The notes under the pieces were generated by a model that saw only the letters and a list, made by a program, of their open reading frames with translations, was not told the DNA's origin and did not search any database. Position numbers and translations under genes: made by a program. A stretch of DNA of 64,000 bases from Cokeromyces recurvatus (lineage: Eukaryota > Mucoromycota > Mucoromycetes > Mucorales > Mucoraceae), in NCBI RefSeq assembly GCF_025118155.1, contig NW_026251395.1, positions 124,001 to 188,000 of the forward strand, in the 5' to 3' direction. Of the stretch, positions 45,845-57,384 are shown piece by piece (positions within the stretch are counted from its first letter, which is position 1; the number at the start of each line of letters is the position of its first letter).

Positions 45845-46774
45845 ATGTCAAATCCTATCCAACTTTGTTTAGAACGACTTCATTTAGGGGATGACGACAA
45901 AATAAAACAAAGAGCAGAACAATTCCAAGGTCAACTCTCCAATCTACCAATAAAATTATTTAGTAAAGGAGGTCCTAATTGTAAATCAGTCATTTCCATT
46001 CAATTAGCTTATGAAAGGTAATGTTTTAAATTTTATTTACTCCTAATCTCACGTATATATATATATATTAGCCTACAGCATTATGATTGGAATATTCAGT
46101 TAGCCGCTCAACTAGCAGGCTGTAAAGCATCAGCTTATGAATCAGTACTAAGCATGGTACGCAAACAGCTTAATATTCAACCTACTATAACATTCGACAC
46201 ATTGTTGGTTGCTTTAGGATCTACGACCATGTCAGAACCTGTCAAAGAGCTCTGGACAAGTTTTCAACAGGACTATTTAAGTCAATTTAAAGGAGTGCAA
46301 AAATCAAATGCCCAACAGGAACTGGAGTTACCTTGCTGGAAAGGCGGCATTATCTATTGCTGTTCTAAAGCACTAGGTGTAATGTATATATTTATATATA
46401 ACAAGAAATGTAGCCCACATAAATAAATTAAAATAATTTTTATTCTTTAGGGTCAACAATTGAATAAAACTAAACTTCACTCGTTATGTGCTTGTACGAT
46501 GACAGAACTTAATAAATCAATTAAAATAATTCAAACAACAAGTCAAGAGAAAATGTCGACATTAAAAACAATACAAAAGCAATCAATAACTGAAGAGCAC
46601 CAAAAGAAAAAGAATAAAAATCGAGAAGATAGTAATGAAAGACCGAAAAAGAAGCTTAAACCTATTTCTGGTATTGTCTCAATGATCAATTTACAAGACT
46701 ATAAAAAGACAAAGAAGTATATAAATTATTTAAATTGGAAATCAAATCTAATTCAACAACTGAAGGAAACATAA
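45845..46774 (+). CDS. ORC6: Origin recognition complex subunit 6
   Basis: Replication-origin licensing factor; the protein has tandem TFIIB/cyclin-like folds. Exons are 45845-46017, 46072-46378 and 46451-46774 (267 aa). The N-terminal fold reads MSNPIQLCLERLHLGDDDKI then SVISIQLAYE. The second fold starts with DWNIQLAAQLAGCKASAYESVLSMVRKQL, which matches the metazoan and Schizosaccharomyces Orc6 pattern (family ....LSGL....Y...). A WKGGIIYCCSKALG segment ends that fold. A basic linker (KKKNKNREDSNERPKKKLK) precedes a C-terminal helix with YKKTKKYINYLNWKSNLIQQLK, the position that binds Orc3 in animals. Length is close to human ORC6 (252 aa) and much shorter than budding-yeast Orc6. The assignment rests on pattern and architecture, since Orc6 is poorly conserved. 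Confidence 0.75.
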
Positions 46775-46949
46775 ATGTCGGGAATTTAAATTCGTTGTCG
46801 ATCACTCTGATCTTATAAATTTTAAATAATATGTGTATATACATATTCTTTTTCTTTTTTTATTCTTTTTCTTTTTTTTTATTGTTTTTTTTTCTTTTTT
46901 TCTGTATATAATAACCAGCTTTGCCCTGGTGAAAATAAAAATAAAGAAT

Positions 46950-49261
46950 ATGAGCCTACAATATAACATAAATAAGAAAAGTGGAAGACTATTATTTGGA
47001 CTTGTACTGATTACATTACTTGTCTATTTTTTACAATCTAAAAGCTTTTATAATAAAGCAACTACCACTACTATAATACCCACTACAATAGAGAATAAAC
47101 AACAAGATGCTATTACTACTGAAGGAGGAAAAAGGGCGTTTGTTACCTTTTTATGTGATGACGTTATGGTAGTACAAACGATGACATAAACATATACTAT
47201 AGACAGATTCTAATTATGTAATCATAGGGCGAAGCAACAGAAGTCTTAGTTTATTCATTAAAGCAAACAAATACAAATCACGATATTGTAGTTTTAGTTT
47301 TAGATGATGTATCTGAATTAGTTAGGAAAAGATTAGTGCATCTAGGCGCAATAATAATTAATGTAGACCAAGTAAAGTAAAGCAAAATAATATGCATATA
47401 CAAATATAGTAGGACATTAATTAAACTAAAACTAAAACTAAAACAAAACAAAAATCATATAGGTAAAGTATCCCTGGGATTCTAGTTCTGCAAGAAGAAA
47501 AGGGTTTAATAAAGCCTGTAGATACTCAAAACTTAATTTATGGAACTTGACTCAATATAAAAAGGTAACGAAAACAGCATACACACGCGCACATATACAC
47601 ACACGCGCACATATACACAACACGTAGTTATACATGAAGGCAAATGTACGTTTATTCTAACATGACCCCCCTCCCCTTTTTTTTTTTTTTTTTTTTTTGT
47701 TCTTTTAGGTAGTCTTTTTAGACGCAGACACAATGGTAGTCAAGGTATGTTACTATGATACATAAATGATTATATCTATGATGAAAAAAAAAGTAGCAAT
47801 ATAATAATTTACTTTCAATTTATAATATAGAATATCGATGAATTATTCAATTATCCACAATTTACAGCAGCAGTTGATATAGGCGGTGTTCTTAACACAG
47901 GCGTCTTTGTAGCAGAGCCTAATAAAGAGACTTATCGAAATATTATGAATACGTATGAAACTGCCCCAAGTTATAATAAGGGTGATCAAGGCTTTCTTAA
48001 TTACTATTTTAATCAATCCGCTAATCCTTTACCAGGAAATTACAATCTGATGATTAAATTTACGGTAATATATTTTTTTTTCTTTCTATTTTATATGTTA
48101 TGTTATTAAAAAAAAAAAAAAAAAAGAAAGGAAGAAAGATAGAAACTAAAACATAGTATAAAATGATACTATTTTTAGCATTTTTCAACTTTAGCCTCTA
48201 GTTTTGTCACAAAAAACACAGTCAAGGTTTTACATTTTACAAGCGAAACAAAACCTTGGAATTTCCATTTTTTGCATCAACGAGAATGGAGAGAGAATTA
48301 TGATGGTTATTTGTTTGGTCTATGGACAAGGATGTTAAGAAAGATGAAGACTCAATTGAATCAAGTAGGACTGTTAGAGACAACAGATGAGATGGATTGG
48401 GCCAATAAAGGTCGTGTCACGGAAATATGTGATCATCGACTGAAAGCTAATTATGGACGTCGTTATCCAAAGACACATCAATTTACAATTATCTTGAACA
48501 GACAAGAGGATACAAGCGATTCATTAGATCAATTTGAGACTATGTTACGCGATCTGTCTGCCTCTAAATATGTAGCACAGATTTTTGTGAATGGTGGTGA
48601 TAAAACAAAAGATCAAAAGGTAGCATTCAATACCGCCTATTTCCGTCGTCTCAAATTGCAAAAACCAGTGAAAGCAATCCCTGAAGGTGATTACAAGTCA
48701 GTTAATAACAAGTTCAACCCTATTCAAGGAATCGTAACGGATGCTGTCTTTATCATAGATAGTAATGTAAGTAATTGAATGATTTAAATAATGGGGGGGA
48801 GAGGAGGGGACCTATTTAATTTTTTTTATATTTGTGTGTGTATGGTTTAGACTTTGATATCTATCAAGGACATTGAGTTTGGTTATCAAGTTTGGAAAAA
48901 AAACATGGACTCGATTGTTGGGTTTTCACCCATCATGATCAATGATAATCAATACAACATGATTGAATCCAAAGCTATGTTTATGAAATCAGATTACTTG
49001 TACAGTTATACTTGTTTATTGCCTGAAACAGTGCATCGTTATGTCGATCAAAATACCGAATGTGCTGATACAGCCATGAATATGTTTGTTAGTGGCATGA
49101 CTGGTATCAGTCCTGTCCTTGTCAAGTCGTCCTCTAATCATACTCTGCTCATAAAAAACGCGACACAACAAACATCATCATGTATTCAAGGTCTTTTAAA
49201 GTCATTTAATGGTAAAAATACATTGATTTCGAATAATCAAATCATTTCCCCATATACTTGA
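46950..49261 (+). CDS. Bifunctional-type glycosyltransferase: GT8 domain fused to GT64 (exostosin C-terminal-like) domain
   Basis: Golgi type II membrane protein. Exons are 46950-47168, 47228-47371, 47463-47564, 47709-47744, 47831-48064, 48179-48766 and 48851-49261 (577 aa). A short cytoplasmic tail and one signal anchor (LLFGLVLITLLVYFLQ) precede a GT8 glycogenin-like domain: KRAFVTFLCDD, NHDIVVLVLDDVSE, VVFLDADTMVVK (DxD at 160-162), GVLNTGVFVAEPN, YNKGDQGFLNYYF and VKVLHFTSETKPW. From about residue 340 a GT64 domain follows: HQFTIILNRQEDTSDSLDQF, VNNKFNPIQGIVTDAVFIID, LISIKDIEFGYQVWKKN, SIVGFSPIMI and a C-terminal CADTAMNMFVSGMTG. The GT64 DDD metal motif of EXT/EXTL2 reads DSN here. GT8 enzymes use UDP-glucose or related donors; GT64 enzymes use UDP-GlcNAc. 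The product is unknown. Confidence 0.85.
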
Positions 49262-49329
49262 CCATAATAAAGCTTTTTTTTTTCTTTATTAAAAAGAGAG
49301 AAAAAAAAAAGAGAGAGAGAGACGAAGAC

Positions 49330-51985
49330 TTAATTTATTATTATCTTTTGAATAAGCATCGTTAATCTTTCTTTGAAATTCATGACAGTATTATTTAATT
49401 CAAGACTATAAATCTTGTCATTTAAATAAAATTCAAGCTGATCTGCTGAATTAAATTGAACACTAATATTGCCCTTTCCTAATACAGATCCACGAATAGC
49501 TTCATCCACTTGATCCAACTGCCATTTTTGGTACATTGTATTTGCAACATCACACACTACTTTTAAACAAATCACTTTGATTTCACGCTTTAAGAATGTC
49601 TCAAATTCGGATATGTTTTGAAGTACAATTGTTGTTTGTGGAAGATAAGTAGATATCGTTCCAGATGGATTCAAATGAAAATGTAAAGAAGGACTATTAT
49701 CATTACAAAAAAAAAAATTAGATATATGTTTAACATTCTATCATACATTCCTTGACTTACCCTCTGCATAAACTTATACTTAAATTCATTGATATTTCAC
49801 TGTATCCTGGATATACTTTATTATCATAATCGGACTTTGAGTGGGTCGTATGATTTGAGAATGAGTAATGAGTCGAAAGCATTAAACTACCTCTTAATGG
49901 GCTTAGAATACGTTCAACAGCTTCTCGAATTCTATCAAATTGAACCCAGAAACGTGTTAATGTCATAATCGGTAATAAAATTGGAATCTCTTGTGGCAAA
50001 TGGTCACGTTGACGTAATGTCCGTGCGTTAGTAACGGAATGTACATTTCCGATAGCCTGTTGGTGTGTTGCTGTTGTTGCTGCTGCTGCTGCTACTATAT
50101 GGTTGCTAGTGATTCCTATATGATTCATATTATTTGCGGTTATATTTGGATTACCGCTTACAGCAGCTGCTGCTGTTTTTGTTGTTGTTGTTGTATTTGT
50201 TGTAGTATTAGTATTAGGATTAGTCGTAGTAGCATTAGGATTAGTCGCAGTAGTTGCTGTTGTAGTATTAGTGTTAGTAGCAGTAGCAGTAGCAGCAGTA
50301 GTAGTAGTAGTAGCAGCAGCAGCAGCAGCAGTGCTATTAGCACCAGTTCCTGTACCTGTACCAAGCGCTGTAGATTCATCATTCACATTTGTATTTGACA
50401 TTTTAAGTGATAATTCATTTTGAATTAATTGTTGATGAATTTTATGATTTGAAGATAAAAGTCGTGCCCTTTGTTTCCATAAATTATAACGTTGATGTTG
50501 TAAAAGTAAAAGTCGAAAAGAAAGATCGATTGTTTTACTGATCATTTCTGGTTCTTGACTGTTTGCTGTCTTATCTTTCGTTGTAATTACTCTAGCAATA
50601 GATAGATCTACTTGTCCATCAATGTTAATAACGATTTCATCATCAGGAAAACGCACATTTCCATTTAAAGCTTGTGCTTCTGCTAATATCTACATATATA
50701 AAGAAAAGAAAAATAAGCATATTGTATGTGTTGCGTATGATGTACATCACTTACAATTGAAAATAACTCTGTATCAAATACACTAGAATAAGCTTCTGAT
50801 AATTGCTTTTGTATATGACTATGCTGCTTCTTATTATTTAAATCAGCAACAACTTCATCCGTTTTGCCAACTCCCAAAATACCCTCTGAAAACTTGTTTT
50901 GTTGACCAAACTGTCCCATATGACTTTGACTTACACGCACTATTACTTTACGTGAAGTAGCTCCATGAGGAAATGATAGCTGAACATCCGTATTTGAAAT
51001 TTCTTCTGATCGTTTTAATTCAGCTAAAGAAACCTCATTAAAATTAGATCCAGCTAAATTCAAAAAAAAAAAGAAAAGGAAGTAGAAGGTCAATATTATA
51101 TAATTCAATATTGTCTCTAAATTTTGTTCTATTTACCATCATTAAATCCATATTGAACCAAAAATATCGAACCAGCTACGTTGCCATGATTTGCTATTAA
51201 AGGCCAATTATTTCTTCTTAAATCTAATGCTTCATCCCAAAAAACTTGCTCCTTTTCAACCAATAACTTTAAAGATTCAGCACTTTGTTTTAAAAATTCA
51301 GATGCCTGCTTTTGCTTTTTTCGTTTAAGACCCAAGTTAAGCTGAGTATTTTCAAGTTGTCGTTTCGTAGTCTGTTTAGGTTTTGTGACATACGTAGCTG
51401 ATAATGAGCCTTGTGGTAAGACTAAATCTTTTGTAGTTGTATTGTGGTGGTTAGTGGAAGCGAGGATGTTGATAACATCAAGAGCAACATCAATTTCACT
51501 TTTAGCATGACTAAAATAGGTAGATGTATTAAAATAAAAGGAAATGAAATTGTTATATATATATATATATTTATATCATTACAATAGTTTGTTAATGACT
51601 GATTCACGAAGTTTGACAATGTCAAGACCAGGTGGAGGCTGTAAAGAAGTTGTGGTCAGCGCGTTTTCATCAGTTGTATTATCAACTTGCTCCAATTGTC
51701 GTTTCTTTTTATCAATCGATTCCAATAATGATTTTTCAGTAATATCTTTCCATTCACCTCTTTCAAACCAGACGCGATCTACAGTTTGCATTAGTTTTTC
51801 AGGTAATGGAACATCGCTAAGATATAAATATAAAGGCATTTTAGTATAGTGACATGCAGCATTAAAATAGAAATGATTTACCTTTTTAATATTTCTTGTC
51901 CTGTATTTGTAATATCTACAACATTATTTTCGATAAAAGGCTCTAAAGAGAGTTTAATCTTTTTTTTTATAGGTTGATCACTCAT
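49330..51985 (-). CDS. MED17: Mediator complex subunit 17
   Basis: Head-module scaffold of Mediator, which links RNA polymerase II to activators (yeast Srb4). Minus-strand exons are 51985-51882, 51816-51583, 51510-51137, 51053-50755, 50689-49761 and 49693-49330 (767 aa). Family features include SLEPFIENN at the N-terminus, VNILASTNH after a HAKSEIDVALDVIN helix, LVLPQGSLSATYV, the coiled-coil stretch RKKQKQASEFLKQSAESLKLLVEKEQVFWDEAL, NNWPLIANHG and IFLVQYGFNDAGSNFNEVSLAELKR. The middle of exon 5 holds a low-complexity Ala/Thr/Asn insertion (about 50080-50350). The C-terminus FKREIKVICLKVVCDVANTMYQKW fits the conserved MED17 end. The stop is 68 bp from the convergent GT8-GT64 stop. Confidence 0.88.
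50080..50345. repeat. Trinucleotide-rich low-complexity segment in MED17
   Basis: Runs of GTT, GTA, GCA and GCT units, on the coding strand mostly Ala, Thr and Asn codons, lengthen the MED17 protein by about 90 residues. The opposite strand opens an artificial Cys/Ser frame. Confidence 0.85.
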
Positions 51986-52771
51986 TGAAACACTACAACA
52001 ATAAGTATGAAAAGAAATAAGTTCAAAATCTGAGTCACACACTTGCATACATTTGTAGGAAAAAAAAAATTGTATAATCGTAACAGCGATGCACAGGTTA
52101 AGACCCCGAATAACTTCTATAACGAGCTGCTGTTGCAGTCCATGATAAATACCAACCACCTAGACTAAAGACAATAAGAATGAAAAAAAAAAAAAAAAAG
52201 GCTTTTTAAAGAGCTGATTTCTTATAGAAACTTTATGTTATTATTAGGACGTACAAATGAAAAAAGAAAAGAATCCGCTGATAGATGAAAAGAATAAAAG
52301 CAAATAACCAAGTGCTTTATCAAAGAACTTCAACTACACATGAATACAAAACAAGGATTATCGGTTCAAGAGATTCACCTACATAGATGTGTATGTATAT
52401 ATTTGAAGAAGATGCATATAACATGAGACGGCTCTTTTTTACCTAAAACGTTTATTAAATAAATCAACTTTCTTAAAGATTTTCTTTTTTGACCTATTTT
52501 ATCTTCATTACTTCTTTGATGCTATACAAGCCATTATAACATTAAAGTAAGATTTTTATTGTTTTTTTTTCATATCCTTCTTTATATGGACATATTTTTA
52601 TTTTATTTTTTTCGGAAATGCACATACCGATAAATAAGAGAAAAGGGGTAAAAAAAAAAAAAAGTATATAATTATATACACATATGCATGCGTTATAAAA
52701 TATGAATTGACATTGATTCTTTGACTCAATAGACTCGTTTTCCTTTTTCTACTATTTATTTTATTTTTATA
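51986..52771. other. Divergent spacer between MED17 and the tail-anchored gene
   Basis: No gene supported. Should hold two promoters. Short A and T runs only. Confidence 0.45.
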
Positions 52772-53107
52772 ATGGATAATAAAGTATTAACTACAATAGA
52801 CAATGATGAAATGATTATTAAACATTTAGATACCGAGAATGGAAACACAAAACTACAAAACCCAATTATTATGCATCCAGAACAAGTATATTTTGGCTTA
52901 AACGAGATAAGTAAAATATCAATTATTTGCTATCATCATAATAAAGATCAAGAGCAAATAAAGACGGATAAGAAGGAAAAGGCCTTTATTGTGAGGCTTT
53001 GCTGCACTTGGAAAAGAGGCATTTGTAACATATTAACTATTGTTTGTATTTTGTCAGTTATTACCTTTTTAATCATCTATCCTTTCATCATTACATTTCA
53101 TAAATAA
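52772..53107 (+). CDS. Small tail-anchored membrane protein, 111 aa
   Basis: I do not recognise the gene. A single exon begins with ATG after a T-rich leader. The first 75 residues are hydrophilic and include IMHPEQVYFGLNEISK and a charged DKKEKAFIVRL. A Cys/Trp/Arg patch (RLCCTWKRGIC) precedes one hydrophobic segment of about 22 residues (NILTIVCILSVITFLIIYPF), which ends only eight residues from the C-terminus. This is the layout of a tail-anchored protein inserted by the GET pathway. The cysteines beside the helix could be palmitoylated. Location and function are inference. Confidence 0.55.
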   Translation: MDNKVLTTIDNDEMIIKHLDTENGNTKLQNPIIMHPEQVYFGLNEISKISIICYHHNKDQEQIKTDKKEKAFIVRLCCTWKRGICNILTIVCILSVITFLIIYPFIITFHK

Positions 53108-53340
53108 ATAAAAAAAAAATTCTTTCGGTCTCTAGTCTTCCGTTATGTGAGATTTTGTATTACAAAACTAAATAATCACTAGTAACACATGAAAATCTAA
53201 TATCTTTTACTTCTCCCTTTTTTTTTTGAGACTATTTAAAAAAGTCATTTTTTTCTTTTTTTTTTTTTTTTTTTTTCCTTTGCTTTACTTTACTTGCTTA
53301 CTCTTCAAAGAAACACACACACACACACACACACATAAAA

Positions 53341-54038
53341 ATGGACTACGATTCAGATTCTAGTGATTTTCATTTCCCAATGGATACTGGATTACCCAAG
53401 TTATCATCACCTTTATCACAAAAAGTGCCTGAAGCATATGATTGGGCTATGCACGATTTTATGCAAACAAAACCAACAGAGACATTAATTAGTTTTAAGC
53501 AATATATGCCTGTCATTGATAATGATGAACATGATGACTACTATCTAACATTAGAAGAAAAGGACTTTTTAACTCAAATTTCAACAAGATTCCTTCAAAT
53601 GGAGCGTAAAGAGTTACATGACGTTTTGAAAGGAGGATTTATGCTAGTGCAAAATGATATTCAAACTAATACTCAACATCATGAAAGCAAGAGCAGCCAT
53701 TAAGTTGGTTTGATGAAGCTGTTGAAAGTGGAAATTATCAAATTAAAAATTTAGATACAATAGAAGTGCCAAAGCGTAAACAGAACTTTAGCTCATTTGA
53801 AGATAATAGTGTACAATTACCCAAGAGTAGTAATTCCGAGCCATTATTTACAACAATTGTATCACCTAATGATAAGCCATTACCACCACTGCCTCCACTT
53901 AAAAAGAAGCTTAATCATAAAATTAAATCAAAATTCGTCAAACCTTTTGTCAAATCTACATCGGAAAAGCCAAAGAAAATATTTCATTCAACAAAAAAGT
54001 TTATTCGAAAAATATTTTTGTTCAGCAACAATGTTTAA
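53341..54038 (+). CDS. Unknown protein with acidic N-terminus and basic C-terminus, about 215 aa
   Basis: I do not recognise this gene. Two adjoining frames read as one protein if a small intron is removed. The first runs from 53341 (MDYDSDSSDFHFPMDTG..., with FLTQISTRFLQMERKELHDVLKGGFML). The second begins near 53688-53694 (PLSWFDEAVESGNYQIKN) and ends at 54038. A 41- or 47-nt intron starting at 53647 (donor GTGCAA, branch-like CTAATAC, acceptor AG) keeps phase 0. If unspliced, the first frame stops at 53703. The C-terminal 60 residues are strongly basic with a PLPPLPPLKKK proline segment, which could be an SH3 ligand. The promoter region holds a (CA)n run just before the ATG. Confidence 0.55.
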
Positions 54039-55503
54039 AGAAAAAAAGAAAAAAAAATCAATCAATTCAACAGCAAATATTCGCATTTCTTCTTTGTACA
54101 TATTCTTCCTTTCTATTCTTACTATTGTACCTCCTTCCACCCCCTTATTTTAATATACAAAAAAAAAAAAAAAAAAAAAAAAGAAATTCCCATTCTATCA
54201 ATTTTTTTTTTTTTTTTTTTTTTTGTATCATATCTTATACATAATAGCAGCATAATGTTCATATAAAATAAACTTTCCTTTATTTCTACTTAAAACTCAT
54301 AATAAACAAAGAGGCTTTTAAAGTGCTTATGTTTAACAAAAGGGAGAAATAAGCTTTTCTGTTAAACACACGCAATTACAATGCATTTATACACAAAAAA
54401 AAAAAAAAAAAAAAAAAACTGTACAGTATAACCATGTGTGTATGTCGGCTTTCACTCCCAACTTATTATGTAGGTTGCAGACTGTAATAATGTTTTGTTT
54501 AATTAAGATAAACTACCTCTATATTATACTTATTTTTTGATGGGTAATAGTGGTGTTCTTAGTGTTGATGCTTTATACATACAAGATTTGAATCGCTTAT
54601 TGTTTAACTTTACATAAACAGACAGCATGTTATTTTGGAGTCTTAATTGGGAAAGAGGATGTATATCACAGTCGTGTTGTGACCACCTGAATTCTTTATT
54701 GATTTGAACTTGTATTTACACAAAGCTAGTTTATAATCAAGACAATGAAATTGATTTAGTTTCTATTGTTCCTAGTAAACTTATTAGAAATAAGCTTCTT
54801 ACTGAGTTCTTGTTTCTTATCATAGGGAGAAAAATAAATAAATAAATCATTCCTCTTATCAGTCTTCATTGTTCCAGTTATTATTTTTAGCATATCCTGT
54901 TCAAATACTACGAATCGTTTATCGCTCCTTATTTATACTATCATTATTTTGGGTGTAATAAAACTGTCAATGCCCTGAATGATATACTATATATCTTTAT
55001 ACTCTTATTATTTGAAGTCTCCTCCCTCCATTCACTTTCGTTAAATTATTTTATTGCCTTTTTTTTTCAACTCTGGGAACACTACCATTAAGAATGATCA
55101 TATTGCATTAACTTTGGTTTATCTGATTATTGATCAAGTGACTTTAATCAATGACTTTTATAAAGCTACATAAACAATTTACATTCTTTCACTAGATTAC
55201 TCGCTTATTACTGTATATAAATCAAGTAGATTATGTACTTCAAACTTGTATAAAAGGTCTGTTTGCAATTTTATGCAACGTGTTTCTCCCAAAGTACTTG
55301 AACAAAGTTGCTTTTATAGCTACCAAGTCTCATAAGCCTTCTTAAGTCAGATTCTTTCCCTTATCCCCCCGCCCACCCTTTTCTTAAAAAAAATATTAAG
55401 GGAGCATACTGGGCAATATGTTTATGAAGATCCGAAAGCAAAACTGATTCAATCTCAAAAAAATAAAATTAGCATTATAATTTGATGTTTTTTTTCCCTC
55501 TCT
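54039..55503. other. Gene-free stretch
   Basis: After a 3' UTR-like segment with long A and T runs (54159-54182, 54201-54224 and 54396-54418), no coding region, RNA gene or array is supported. Confidence 0.5.
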
Positions 55504-55656
55504 CCTAATTACATTCAATGTAAGTAATATATTATTTGTTCTTTCTTGCACTAAATATTTTGCTTTTTGTATGTGTTGTTTCCTGTTGAAACAATTCCAT
55601 CTCTTTTATCTGTCTACAATTTTTATCCACTTTTGTCTTATTTTAGTTCTGAATAA
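55504..55656 (+). repeat. Dispersed repeat, copy B
   Basis: Same orientation and order of blocks as copies A (6349-6508) and C (56834-57005). Shared blocks include TGTTTCCTGTTGAA, TTTATCTGTCTACAATTT, ACTTTTGTCTTATTTT and the terminal CTGAATAAA. Copies B and C lie about 1.2 kb apart. Confidence 0.6.
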
Positions 55657-55917
55657 AGAGAAATAAAACTAAGTTAACCTCTCTAATTGACTGTGTTTTG
55701 TTAATGACTCTTTTTTTTTGTAACTAAAAAGCTCTTCATAAATATACAATGCACATGCTCATAAACAAAAGAAGACCTATATTCAAATTGATTGGATAAA
55801 ATTTTTTTTACTCCTTAAATGGATTTACTCCTTAAAAAAGAAGAAAAAAAGATATAAAAAGGGGGTCAAAAAATTGTAAAATTTCCTTTTTTTTCTTTTC
55901 TTTTTTTCTTTTCTTTA

Positions 55918-56045
55918 TGATCATCAACCGGCTATTCCACGGCCGTGAAATGGCTGGGCCTGATCAGCCTGGAGTGTCTCTTCAGTTGCTTGTACGCCCT
56001 CGGGAGGTGTGAGGGGGTATACTTCTGTCGTTCAGATGCGTCCAT
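55918..56045. other. GC-rich island with palindromes, possible structured RNA
   Basis: About 125 bp of GC-rich sequence interrupts AT-rich DNA. It contains an 18-bp near-perfect palindrome around CACGGCCGTG (55934-55951), a CTGATCAG palindrome (55960-55967) and CCCTCGGGAGG. A TATAAAA-like element lies about 70 bp upstream and a long pyrimidine tract precedes it. I could not match it to U1-U6, 5S, RNase P, MRP or SRP RNA by eye. It has no long reading frame. Confidence 0.3.
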
Positions 56046-56833
56046 TTCAGAAATAACAAACACAAATGAAAAAAAAAAATATGATAGCAGCATATTTTAT
56101 GATTAGTTATGCTTCTGAAGCTTAAATTGAGTTTAAAAAAAAGAAAAGATGTGGTGAAATCTAATAGAACCAGTCACGTAGAAGACAGTCATTCACTTAA
56201 ACAGTAACAACTATAATTAATAAAAAAGATACAAAATACCTAACATTTATACATTTAATTGTGAATGATTATATTTGATTACAAGGAAATACATTAATTG
56301 AATCATCGTGTTATAAGCTTATTTGTAGCTTCTTTTTAATCCTATATAGTCTAGTATTTTAAAAAATAATGAGCTTATTAGTATAAATATATCTCAAATA
56401 CACAGATTCACTTTATGCTTTATTAGAATAGCTAAAGAAAAGAAAAAAGACGTTTATCTTTATACAACTAAACTTAGTTAGTGCACTATTCAATTTTATA
56501 AACTTATAGCTTCATTGTGCAATATAAGAGGATGATAAAGCTATTATATAGATCAAGATAAAGTATGATAATTTTACTCCATGGTTTAAGTAGTCCTCTT
56601 TGACTGCTTTTTGGTTATATATGCTTAATAGAATTCTAGTGTTATTTTTTTGGATGTGTGTGGTATTTATAATAAAGCTACCCAAGCAAAATATTAGAAT
56701 AATAAATAATGCTCTAAGAGTTGATAATGATATATTGTATGGAGGCCTTCAAGAAGCGTAATAAAACGATTATTGCATCTAATGGCTAGAAAGTATATCA
56801 TGACTAAAGATAATAATGGCACTATTATATATT

Positions 56834-57005
56834 TATTAGTTATTCTTTCTTATACTAAGGGACTCGTTTACATATATTTATTTATATGTGTATATTGTTT
56901 CCTGTTGAACTAATCCTATCTTCTCCTTTGCCTGTTTGCAATTTATATAAACTTTTGTTTTATTTTGTTTTGTTTTAAAAAGTGTCCTAATAATTCCTAA
57001 ATAAA
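56834..57005 (+). repeat. Dispersed repeat, copy C
   Basis: Third copy of the family described for 6349-6508 and 55504-55656; begins TTATTAGTTATTCTTTCTT, has TTGTTTCCTGTTGAAC in its centre and ends CCTAAATAAA. Confidence 0.6.
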
Positions 57006-57384
57006 GTGTATATCTAAATAACTGTGGCTGATCCTTCTTTATCTCTTCTACTTAACCATATTTCTTGCAAACGTAGAAAGACACTTTTTTTACACTCTGA
57101 CAATACGCAGTATGCTTTTTTGAACTTGATTACCATGTCAAAATCCTTCCTGAAACATCCGCACACACACACCTTCTCTTGGTACTAATTTGACCATATT
57201 GTTATGCAGTCATTAAATTTGTATTTGAAGATACTGTTTTCTGCTCTTTTTCCCTTTTTGACTATCAAAAGGGTTTTTTTTTCTTTTTTCTTTCTTTTTT
57301 TTTTATCTGATTAATAAAAGGAAATTAGAAAAAAAAGATGAAATTACTATTTTATAAAGATTTCTTACCTGTAAAATTTTTAAG

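Noticed and set aside
50039..50398. Cys/Ser-rich frame on the plus strand
   Set aside because: It is the antisense of the trinucleotide-rich segment of MED17.
55918..56045. Signal recognition particle RNA
   Set aside because: CTCGGGAGG and a GCC-loop-GGC hairpin recall the Alu domain, but no S-domain helix 8 or SRP-like 3' part follows, so I left it as an unassigned structured island.
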